7,808 nt of DNA from Acidobacteriota bacterium (GCA_028749105.1 JAQUQF010000076.1:1-7808); one strand, 5' to 3'; shown: positions 1-5,765, numbered from the stretch's first letter. A program made the numbers and translations. The notes: generated from the letters alone by a model not told the origin.

Positions 1-537
1 CCCGTGCCGCCAGTAGAGCGCCGCCCCCTCCCGGATCGCCGCCGCCGGCTCGCCACCGCGGGCGAAGGCCAGCGAGAAGATGGCCGGGTTGAACGCCATT
101 GCGGCCAGTCGGCCAACAAGTCCGGTGTTTGCCGCAAGCTCAGGGTTCTCATCCAGGCCCAACCCATGAAGCGCCTGGCGCAGGCGGCGGTTCCAGCGGG
201 CCCAACTGGAATAGGCCGGAAAAAAGCGCCGCGCTTCGGACCCGGCCTGAACGGGAGCCATCCCGGAGAATATGGCAAGCATGATGGCTCGGCGACGATA
301 GAGAAAAAAGTGTTGCCAGGCCAGGACGGTCAGCCAGCCTCCCAGCAGAATCGCTGCCGCCAGGAGCGCAGCCGCTACGGGAGCCGTGATCCTCGCCAGG
401 CGCATGGCAAACAAGGCCAGCCCGAATTCAAGGAGGATCAGCAGTCCGCCGAGAACCAGGGCCGCCGCATGAAACAAGTAGGCGGGAAACGCCCTGGCGA
501 GAGCGGCCAGCGCCTCCTTGAAATTCAGTTCCGACAA
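1..537 (-). CDS. Hypothetical membrane protein, N-terminal part (runs off window)
   Basis: The minus-strand frame is open from position 537 to the window edge (179 codons, no stop), so the C-terminus is missing. I chose the TTG at 537-535, which begins 2 nt after the leuD TGA. An AAGGG about 13 nt upstream is a poor, distant ribosome site, so translational coupling to leuD is likely. Visible features are two hydrophobic helices at about residues 20-44 and 50-74, separated by a short Arg-containing turn. An Arg-rich cytoplasmic-looking segment follows (YRRR near 80, then WARWNRRLRQ near 116), then another moderately hydrophobic stretch near 145-160 and AAIREGAALYWRHG at the edge. The composition is protein-like, with hydrophobic blocks in this frame and none in the opposing one. 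I do not recognise the family. An ATG at codon 45 is an alternative start but would remove the first helix. Its position behind the metabolic operon may be incidental read-through rather than shared function. Confidence 0.6.
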   Translation of the reverse strand, partial: MSELNFKEALAALARAFPAYLFHAAALVLGGLLILLEFGLALFAMRLARITAPVAAALLAAAILLGGWLTVLAWQHFFLYRRRAIMLAIFSGMAPVQAGSEARRFFPAYSSWARWNRRLRQALHGLGLDENPELAANTGLVGRLAAMAFNPAIFSLAFARGGEPAAAIREGAALYWRHG

Positions 538-539
538 GC

Positions 540-1040
540 TCAGCGCTTGCCCTTGGCCTCGATGACCAGCTTGCGGGTGAAGGGGATCAGGCCGCCGGCG
601 TCGATGATCACTTGCCGCGCCTTGGGCATGGGGATCAAGGGGAAGCTCTTGCCCGAGGTCTTGTTGACCACTTGGTCGGCCGTGATCTCCAGCTCGTCGC
701 CCTCATTGGCATCGATGGTGGGACAGATGACCATTTTCAGGCCGAGGTTGATGGCGTTCTGCAGGAAGATGCGCGAGAAGTTGCGGGCGATCACCACGAA
801 GTCGGGCCCCTTCAGGCACGAGGCAGCCTGCTCGCGGGATGAACCGCAACCGAAGTTCTTGCCGGCCACGATGATGCTCCCCTTGGGGAACTCGTTCTTC
901 TTGATCTTGGCGTTGAATTCGGGATAGTCGATAAAGGCGTACTGCGGTGTCTCGGTCGGCAGCACGGTGGCCATGAAGCGGCCCGGGTAGATGATGTCGG
1001 TGGAGACGTCGTCTCCCACTTTGAATACGACGTTGGCCAT
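540..1040 (-). CDS. leuD: LeuD-type hydro-lyase small subunit (isopropylmalate/homoaconitate/methylmalate dehydratase family)
   Basis: 166-aa swivelling-domain subunit of a two-subunit aconitase-superfamily dehydratase. It pairs with the upstream LeuC to interconvert 2-hydroxy and 3-hydroxy diacids through an alkene intermediate in the cytosol. The opening KVGDDVSTDIIYPGR (residues 7-21) and the GKNFGCGSSRE motif (60-70) are family signatures, and the length matches the short LeuD class of about 160-170 aa. The ATG lies 1 nt beyond the leuC TAA, with AAGGAG embedded in the end of leuC, so the subunits should be translated in step. The substrate loop after PGR reads F-M-A-T-V-L. The Tyr-Leu-Arg type sequence common in isopropylmalate and homoaconitate enzymes is absent, so true isopropylmalate activity is doubtful. 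Family membership is sure but the substrate is not. Given its neighbours, a citramalate/3-methylmalate or citrate/isocitrate substrate is at least as likely as isopropylmalate. Confidence 0.93.
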   Translation of the reverse strand: MANVVFKVGDDVSTDIIYPGRFMATVLPTETPQYAFIDYPEFNAKIKKNEFPKGSIIVAGKNFGCGSSREQAASCLKGPDFVVIARNFSRIFLQNAINLGLKMVICPTIDANEGDELEITADQVVNKTSGKSFPLIPMPKARQVIIDAGGLIPFTRKLVIEAKGKR

Positions 1041-1041
1041 G

Positions 1042-2334
1042 TTACTCTCCTTTCTTTCTCGGGTCGGTGATGACGCCGGTGATGGCGCTGGCGGCGGCCA
1101 CGGCCGGCGAACAGAGGTAGACCTCGGCGTTGGGATTGCCCATGCGCCCCTTGAAATTGCGGTTGGTGGTGGCCAGCGCGACGTCGCCGTCTGCCAGCGC
1201 CCCCTGGTGCACGCCTAGGCAGGGGCCGCAGCCCGAATTCATGACCACGGCGCCGGCCTCCATGAAGGTGGCAACATAGCCTTTCTTCAGCGCCTGCAGG
1301 TAGATGCGCGTTGAGGCGGGGAAGATCAGCATGCGCACGCCCTTGACCACCTTCTTGCCTTTGAGGATCTTGGCGGCGATGGCCAGGTCGTCGAGGCGGC
1401 CGTTGGTGCAGGAACCGATGACAATCTGGTTGAGCTTGGTGCCCAGGACGGCCTTGATGGGCTTGACGTTGTCCACCGTGTGCGGACAGGCGATCTGTGG
1501 CTGGAGCTTGGAAACGTTGATGGTGATCACCTGGTCGTAGACCGCGTCGGCGTCGGGGCCGAAGATGTCGAGATGCTCATTGACCCCAGCCTCTTCCTGC
1601 AAATAGCGTTTCGTTTCGGCGTCGGGTGGGACGATGCCCGAAGTGGCGCCGGCCTCGACCGTCATGTTGCAGATCACCAGTCTGCCCGAGGTGGGCATGC
1701 TCTCAATGGCCGGGCCGTGGAACTCGATGACCTTGAAGTTGGCCCCCTCGGCGGTCAGCTTGCCGATCAGATGCAGGATCAGGTCCTTGGGCGCGACGTG
1801 GCGCTTGAACTTGCCCTCGCAGACAACCTTGATCGTCCCGGGCACCTCGACGTTCAGCACCTTGCCCAAGGCCCAGACCGCGGCCATCTCGGTAGCGCCG
1901 ATGCCGAAGGAGAAGGAGCCCAGGGCGCCGTGGCTGGTGGTGTGGCTGTCGGTGCCGACCACGACGTACCCAGGCCGCACATAGCCGAATTCGGGGAGGA
2001 TCTGGTGGCAGATGCCGCCGCCGTCGCCGCGGATGTCGTGGAACTTGGCGATCCCCTGCTTCGCCACGAAGTCGCGGATCTTTTTCTGGTTGCCTGCCGT
2101 CTTCGAGCTTTCGGCGGGCACGCGGTGGTCGAAGATGATGGCGATCCTAGCGGGATCCCATACCTTGGCCTCGATCCCCGTGTCTTTGTAGATCTCGTTG
2201 AACTGGTTGATGACCAGGGCGCCGTTCTCGTGCGACATGGCCAGGTCGACCCTGGGTTCAAGCACGTCACCGGCCTTGACCGCGGACTGGCCCGTGGCCT
2301 TGGCCAGTATCTTTTCAACCATTGTCATTCCCAT
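1042..2334 (-). CDS. leuC: LeuC-type hydro-lyase large subunit, [4Fe-4S] (isopropylmalate/homoaconitate/methylmalate dehydratase family)
   Basis: 430-aa catalytic large subunit of the aconitase superfamily. It matches the shorter archaeal/anaerobe LeuC-HacA class rather than the 466-aa E. coli form. The three iron-sulfur cysteines are visible: C309 in GSCTNGR, and C369 and C372 in SGCGPCLG. Other family landmarks are FDHRVPAES (68-76), GICHQILPE (107-115), GTDSHTTSHGALGSFSFGIG (127-146) and NRNFKGRMG (391-399). Three Met codons lie close together at the start (residues 1, 3 and 5). I chose the first because AAGGAGG at 2342-2348 sits 7 nt upstream. The gene lies 27 nt after the CoA-transferase and 1 nt before leuD. 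It should catalyse reversible dehydration/rehydration of a malate derivative. In this operon it joins the dehydrogenase substrate (3-substituted malate or isocitrate) to the CoA-transferase substrate (2-substituted malate or citrate). No leuA or standard leuB lies beside it, so a leucine role is not supported here. Confidence 0.95.
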   Translation of the reverse strand: MGMTMVEKILAKATGQSAVKAGDVLEPRVDLAMSHENGALVINQFNEIYKDTGIEAKVWDPARIAIIFDHRVPAESSKTAGNQKKIRDFVAKQGIAKFHDIRGDGGGICHQILPEFGYVRPGYVVVGTDSHTTSHGALGSFSFGIGATEMAAVWALGKVLNVEVPGTIKVVCEGKFKRHVAPKDLILHLIGKLTAEGANFKVIEFHGPAIESMPTSGRLVICNMTVEAGATSGIVPPDAETKRYLQEEAGVNEHLDIFGPDADAVYDQVITINVSKLQPQIACPHTVDNVKPIKAVLGTKLNQIVIGSCTNGRLDDLAIAAKILKGKKVVKGVRMLIFPASTRIYLQALKKGYVATFMEAGAVVMNSGCGPCLGVHQGALADGDVALATTNRNFKGRMGNPNAEVYLCSPAVAAASAITGVITDPRKKGE

Positions 2335-2341
2335 GATGGTT

Positions 2342-2348
2342 CCTCCTT
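2342..2348 (-). promoter_or_regulatory. Strong ribosome binding site of leuC
   Basis: AAGGAGG on the minus strand lies 7 nt before the ATG at 2334. It decides between three clustered Met codons in favour of the first. Confidence 0.85.
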
Positions 2349-2361
2349 TTTTTATCGGCGC

Positions 2362-3555
2362 TCAGATCGCGCCTTTTTCCTTCAATGCCTTGATATCGTC
2401 ATCCTTGTAGCCCAGTCCCTTCAGGATCTCGCCGGTGTGGGCGGAAAGCCTCGGGGGCGGGGCGTCGATCGCCGCCGGGGTCTTGGAAAATTTGGCGGTC
2501 AGGTTGAAGAGCTTGATATCGCCGATGCCCGGCTCCTTGACCGTGGCGATCACCTGCCGGTGCTCGCTCTGGGGCTGGAGCAGCGCCTTCTCCAGGCCGT
2601 AGATATCGCCGGTGGGGATCCCTTTCTCGTTCAGCAAGTCCACCCAGTGCGCGGTGGGCCGTTGCACAAGTTTTTCCTCCAACAACGGGGTGAGTTGCTT
2701 GCGGTTGGCCTTGCGCGTGTCGCGTTCCTGGAAGCGGGGATCGGTCTTCAGCTCCGGCACCCCCAGGGCGTCGGCCAGGTCTTCCCACTGCTTCTGCTGG
2801 TTGGCGGCGATGTTGACATAGCCGTCCTGGGTGCGGAAGGAGCCCGAGGGGGCGGCGGTGAAGTTGTCGTTGCCCATCAGCACGGGCTGCTGGTTGCCGA
2901 TGAGCAGGTTGGCCGCCACCCAGCCCATCAGCGGCATGATCGAGTCGAGCATGGCGATGTCGATGAACTGCCCTTCGCCGCTGCGCTCGCGGTGGAAAAG
3001 TGCGGCCATGATGGCGAAGGCGGCGTTGAGACCGCCGACGGTGTCGCAGACCGGGAAGCCGGCGCGTAAGGGATTCAAGCGCTCGTCGCCGTTGACGGCC
3101 ATGACCCCGCTCAACCCCTGGATGATCTGGTCGTAGGCCGGCTTGAAGGCATCGGGGCCGGTCTGGCCGAAGCCGGAGATGGCGCAATAGATGACCCTGG
3201 GATTGATCTGGCAGATCTGTTCATACGAAAAGCCGAGCTTGGCCATGACCCCGGGGCGGAAATTCTCCACCACCACGTCGGCGGTCTCGAGAAGCTTGCG
3301 GAAGATCTCCTTGCCCTCCGGGAATTTCAGGTTGAGGGTCAGCGACTTCTTGTTGGCGTTCTGCGCCAGGAAGCTGGTGCCCATCAGCTGCTTGTTCAGG
3401 GGATTGACATTGCCCAGCTTGCGGGCCAGGTCGCCGCCATCGGGGTTCTCGATCTTGATCACCTCGGCGCCGAGCAGCGCCAGGTGCATGGTGGCGAAGG
3501 GGCCGGAAAGGACATTGGTCAGGTCGAGGACCCGGACATTCTCCAGTAATTTCAT
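2362..3555 (-). CDS. Family III CoA-transferase (CaiB/BaiF/formyl-CoA transferase-like)
   Basis: 397-aa class III CoA-transferase, the usual length for the family. These enzymes move CoA from a donor thioester to a carboxylic acid through an enzyme aspartyl intermediate. The N-terminal signature VRVLDLTNVLSGPFATMHLALLGAEVIKIE is present at residues 7-36. NFRPGVMAKLGFSYE is at 98-112 and AISGFGQTGP at 125-134. PVCDTVGG at 168-175 places D171 at the expected catalytic Asp, and FHRERSGEGQFIDIAM follows. The ATG at 3555 has AAGGAG 7 nt upstream, overlapping the lyase stop, and only 12 nt separate the genes. Lying between a CoA-ester lyase and a hydroxy-diacid dehydratase, it probably activates (or releases) the hydroxy diacid, for example citramalate to citramalyl-CoA or citrate to citryl-CoA, with acetyl-CoA or succinyl-CoA as partner. 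Family and catalytic residue are clear. The substrate is inferred only from context. An alpha-methylacyl-CoA racemase role, also known in this superfamily, fits the operon less well. Confidence 0.92.
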   Translation of the reverse strand: MKLLENVRVLDLTNVLSGPFATMHLALLGAEVIKIENPDGGDLARKLGNVNPLNKQLMGTSFLAQNANKKSLTLNLKFPEGKEIFRKLLETADVVVENFRPGVMAKLGFSYEQICQINPRVIYCAISGFGQTGPDAFKPAYDQIIQGLSGVMAVNGDERLNPLRAGFPVCDTVGGLNAAFAIMAALFHRERSGEGQFIDIAMLDSIMPLMGWVAANLLIGNQQPVLMGNDNFTAAPSGSFRTQDGYVNIAANQQKQWEDLADALGVPELKTDPRFQERDTRKANRKQLTPLLEEKLVQRPTAHWVDLLNEKGIPTGDIYGLEKALLQPQSEHRQVIATVKEPGIGDIKLFNLTAKFSKTPAAIDAPPPRLSAHTGEILKGLGYKDDDIKALKEKGAI

Positions 3556-3562
3556 GTGGGTT

Positions 3563-3568
3563 CTCCTT
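3563..3568 (-). promoter_or_regulatory. Ribosome binding site of the CoA-transferase
   Basis: AAGGAG lies 7 nt before the ATG at 3555 and begins inside the TAA stop of the lyase gene, so ribosomes ending on the lyase can re-initiate here. Confidence 0.75.
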
Positions 3569-4488
3569 TATTGCGCTTTCTTGAAATTCACGATCGGGCC
3601 GGCTTTCAGGATGAAGCCGGGAAGATCGCGGTCGAAGAAGCGCCCTAGATCACGCGCGGTTTCCAGCAGTTTTTCCAAGCCGATATCGTCGAGCAGTCCC
3701 TGGCGCTGCAGCGAATGAACCAAGTCCTCGGTGCAGACGTTGCCCGCCGCCACCTTGGTGAACGGGCAGCCGCCCAGTCCGCCCAGGGCCGACTCGAAAT
3801 ATTTCACGCCGGTCTTCAGGGCCGCGTAGCAGTTGGCCAGTCCCAGGCCGAAGGTGTTGTGAAAATGGCAGGCCAGCTCGACCTTACCGTCGCGCTTCAG
3901 GATCTCGGCATACAGGGATTCGACCTGGGGAGGGTGGGCGTGGCCCGCCGTGTCGGCGAGACTGATGTTGCGGATGCCGGCGGCCAGATACCTGTCGACG
4001 ATCGACAGGACCCGCTCGGCGGGGATGGGGCCTTCAAAGCCGCAGCCGAATGCCGACTGGATGGAGACCTGGATGCGCTTCTGCGCCTTCATGGCCGCCT
4101 GGGCCATGGCGATGATCTGGCCGACGGCCTCCTCGGTGCCCTTGCCGGTGTTCTTGCGGCTGTGGGTGTCGCTGGCCGAGACCCCCATGCAGAACATGTC
4201 GACACCGCAGGCCATGCCGCGCTCAAGGCCCTTCTCGTTGAGCACAAGTCCCGACAGGACGGCCCGGGCCGGCTTCTTCCCATCCTGGTTGAAATGGGCG
4301 AACAGCTTGTCGGTGTCGGCCATCTGCGGGACCTTTTCGGGGTTGACGAAGGAACCGAGCTGGATCATGTCGATGCCGGCGGCCAGCAGCCCCTCGATCC
4401 AGGCGATCTTCCTTTCCAGGGGCACGGCCTGCTTCTCGATCTGCAGCCCATCGCGCAGGCCAACCTCATGGATCTTGATTTCATTCAT
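3568..4488 (-). CDS. HMG-CoA lyase family (DRE-TIM) acyl-CoA lyase
   Basis: 306-aa TIM-barrel lyase of the HMG-CoA lyase family, which cleaves a 3-hydroxy-3-methylacyl-CoA-type thioester to acetyl-CoA plus an oxoacid with a divalent metal. Visible active-site elements are EVGLRDGLQIE (8-18, R12 and D13), SFVNPEKVPQMAD (46-58), ISLADTAG (175-182), the metal-binding HFHN (H208 and H210), the signature GLGGCPF (237-243, C241) and AGNVCTEDLV (248-257, N250). These match the human HMG-CoA lyase residues R41, D42, H233, H235, C266 and N275. The Glu of the human VIETTSF segment (E72) is Gln43 here, and the following Thr is Gly. The frame is open upstream to 4944, but that part overlaps the dehydrogenase. 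I chose the ATG at 4488 because GGAG lies 8 nt upstream and homology starts there. No leucine- or ketone-body-pathway genes adjoin it, so citramalyl-CoA or citryl-CoA is a plausible substrate. Confidence 0.9.
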   Translation of the reverse strand: MNEIKIHEVGLRDGLQIEKQAVPLERKIAWIEGLLAAGIDMIQLGSFVNPEKVPQMADTDKLFAHFNQDGKKPARAVLSGLVLNEKGLERGMACGVDMFCMGVSASDTHSRKNTGKGTEEAVGQIIAMAQAAMKAQKRIQVSIQSAFGCGFEGPIPAERVLSIVDRYLAAGIRNISLADTAGHAHPPQVESLYAEILKRDGKVELACHFHNTFGLGLANCYAALKTGVKYFESALGGLGGCPFTKVAAGNVCTEDLVHSLQRQGLLDDIGLEKLLETARDLGRFFDRDLPGFILKAGPIVNFKKAQ

Positions 4489-4496
4489 AGGGCGTT

Positions 4497-4504
4497 CTCC
4501 CTTT
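4497..4504 (-). promoter_or_regulatory. Ribosome binding site of the DRE-TIM lyase
   Basis: AAAGGGAG on the minus strand lies 8 nt before the ATG at 4488. It sets the start of the lyase inside a longer open frame. Confidence 0.7.
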
Positions 4505-4535
4505 GCATTCCGGCAGTTGCCATTCTCGGTCCGGG

Positions 4536-5681
4536 CTACAGCTTGGCGGCGATCGCCTCGGCCATTTCCAGCGTCTTGCTGTCGCCCCCCATGTCGTAGG
4601 TGCGCACGTTGCCTTCCCGGATCACGGCGGCGACGGCATTCTCGACCCTGTCGGCCTTCTCGGTCTCGCCCAGCCAGGTCAGCATCATCTTGGCCGCCAG
4701 GATGGTGGCGATGGGGTTCACCTTGTACTGGCCGGCATACTTGGGGGCCGAGCCGTGAGTGGGCTCGAAGACGGCCAACTTTTCGCCGATGTTGCCCGAG
4801 CAGCCGAAGCCCAGGCCGCCGACCATCTGGGCGCAGAGGTCGGAGATGATGTCGCCGAACAGGTTGGTGGCGACCAGCACCTCGTAGTTCATGGGGTTCT
4901 TGAGCAGCCACATGCAGATGGCGTCGACATTGGCGTCGTCGCACTTGATGCCGGGATAATCCTTGGCCACCTCTTTGGCGATCTCGAGGAACAGCCCTTC
5001 GGTGGCGCGCACAACATTGGCCTTGTGGATGACGGTCACTTTCTTGCGGCCGTATTTCTTGGCATAATCAAAAGCAGCCCGCACGATGCGCTCCGAGCCT
5101 TTCCTGGTGTTGATCTTGCAGGTCAGGGCGTATTGGTCGAGCGGCACGTCCTTGAACGCCGCAAACGGCTTGGAGATCTTCAGCAGCGTGTCTTTCAGCT
5201 CCTGGGGCACGGGGTTGAATTCGACGCCGGAATACAGCCCCTCGGTGTTTTCGCGGAAGACCACCAGGTCGATTTCGGTCTTGTAGTTGAGCGGGTTGCC
5301 CGGGTAGGCCTTGCACGGCCGCAGGCAGGTGTACAGGTCGAACAGCTGGCGCATGCGCACGATGGGGGAGCGGTAGACCAGCCCCTTGCCTTTCAATTCA
5401 GGCACAAGCTCGGTTTCGGCCGCCTTGACCGGTTTGGAGGTGATGGCGCCGAACATGGCCGCGTCGACACTGTTCAGCAGGTCGATAGTGCGCTTGGGGA
5501 AGGCGTCGCCCTCCTTGCACCAGAACTCCCAGCCGATGTCGCCATGTATATACTCAGCGTTCAGCTGCAATTTATCCAGAACGATCTTCGCCGCTTCCAA
5601 TACCTCGATGCCGATGCCGTCGCCGGGGAGCCAGGCGATCTTGTACTTTTTCCCTTGCGCTTGTTGACCCGAAACGCTCAT
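4536..5681 (-). CDS. Isocitrate/isopropylmalate-family NAD(P)-dependent oxidative decarboxylase
   Basis: 381-aa member of the beta-decarboxylating dehydrogenase family (IDH, IPMDH, homoisocitrate and 3-methylmalate dehydrogenases). It oxidises and decarboxylates a 2-hydroxy-3-carboxy diacid to a 2-oxoacid, or carboxylates in reverse. Landmarks are LPGDGIG (18-24), RSPIVRMRQLFDLYTCLRP (104-122, with R111 and R121), VFRENTEGLYSG (141-152), the catalytic-lysine segment IHKANV (218-223, K220), metal-binding GDIISD (277-282) and the cofactor loop HGSAPKYAG (309-317). Compared with E. coli IDH, S113 is retained as S105 but N115 becomes Ile107. K314, Y315 and V321 match its NADP determinants, while the C-terminal Arg (R395) looks absent. 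Substrate and cofactor are therefore unsettled. I chose the ATG at 5681 because AAGGAGG lies 5 nt upstream. It is the first gene of the operon, just below a good promoter, and 47 nt precede the lyase. Candidate substrates are 3-methylmalate, isocitrate and homoisocitrate. Confidence 0.92.
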   Translation of the reverse strand: MSVSGQQAQGKKYKIAWLPGDGIGIEVLEAAKIVLDKLQLNAEYIHGDIGWEFWCKEGDAFPKRTIDLLNSVDAAMFGAITSKPVKAAETELVPELKGKGLVYRSPIVRMRQLFDLYTCLRPCKAYPGNPLNYKTEIDLVVFRENTEGLYSGVEFNPVPQELKDTLLKISKPFAAFKDVPLDQYALTCKINTRKGSERIVRAAFDYAKKYGRKKVTVIHKANVVRATEGLFLEIAKEVAKDYPGIKCDDANVDAICMWLLKNPMNYEVLVATNLFGDIISDLCAQMVGGLGFGCSGNIGEKLAVFEPTHGSAPKYAGQYKVNPIATILAAKMMLTWLGETEKADRVENAVAAVIREGNVRTYDMGGDSKTLEMAEAIAAKL

Positions 5682-5686
5682 GTATT

Positions 5687-5693
5687 CCTCCTT
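5687..5693 (-). promoter_or_regulatory. Strong ribosome binding site of the dehydrogenase
   Basis: AAGGAGG sits 5 nt before the ATG at 5681, a near-perfect match to the anti-Shine-Dalgarno sequence. Confidence 0.88.
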
Positions 5694-5714
5694 TTCAGAC
5701 AGTAATGCACAATT

Positions 5715-5743
5715 TGTATATCATAGAATACTATCTTCGTCAA
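5715..5743 (-). promoter_or_regulatory. Sigma70-type promoter of the five-gene operon
   Basis: Reading the minus strand, TTGACG (5743-5738) and TATACA (5720-5715) are separated by exactly 17 nt, an excellent vegetative promoter match in a relatively AT-rich stretch. Transcription would start near 5708, giving a leader of about 25-30 nt that contains the strong ribosome site. An overlapping alternative, TTGATT-16-TATGAT, lies 4 nt upstream. The next gene upstream ends at 5870, so the enzyme operon appears to be its own transcription unit. Confidence 0.75.
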
Positions 5744-5750
5744 TCAACAA

Positions 5751-5765
5751 TGGAACGCCGTTCCA
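5751..5765. promoter_or_regulatory. Perfect 15-bp inverted repeat, candidate operator
   Basis: TGGAACG-C-CGTTCCA is a perfect 7+1+7 palindrome whose edge lies 7 bp upstream of the -35 box. Its length, symmetry and position suit a dimeric transcription factor site. From here it could act as an activator site or overlap polymerase contacts as an operator. It is not the Gram-positive LexA box, which has a 4-nt gap between GAAC and GTTC; here the gap is 3. No regulator gene lies in the window. Confidence 0.5.

Noticed and set aside
4..927. Long plus-strand open frame of 307 codons at the left end
   Set aside because: It lies antisense to leuD and to the membrane protein. Its product is Arg/Gly/Gln-rich with no motif, typical of GC-rich shadow frames, whereas the opposite strand encodes clear motifs.
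540..2334. Assignment of LeuCD as the ordinary leucine-biosynthesis isopropylmalate isomerase
   Set aside because: Family membership is certain, but the operon lacks leuA, its partners are a CoA-transferase and a CoA-ester lyase, and the LeuD loop is atypical. I keep the symbols as family names only.
1480..3069. 529-codon plus-strand open frame, the longest on either strand
   Set aside because: It is antisense to leuC and the CoA-transferase, both unmistakable by motifs. The product is rich in Gly, Asp, His and Val in the mirrored codon pattern expected for the complement of a GC-rich gene, and it has no domain.
4489..4944. N-terminal extension of the lyase frame by 152 codons, as a possible fusion protein
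   Set aside because: The extension overlaps the dehydrogenase out of frame and is an Arg/His/Gly-rich low-complexity product. A ribosome site and family homology both begin at the ATG at 4488.
4503..5705. 400-codon plus-strand open frame opposite the dehydrogenase
   Set aside because: It mirrors the codon pattern of the IDH-family gene, has no recognisable motif, and would run into the promoter region.
5751..5765. Palindrome as a LexA/SOS box
   Set aside because: The Gram-positive LexA box needs a 4-nt gap between GAAC and GTTC. Here the gap is 3 nt, and no damage-response gene is present.
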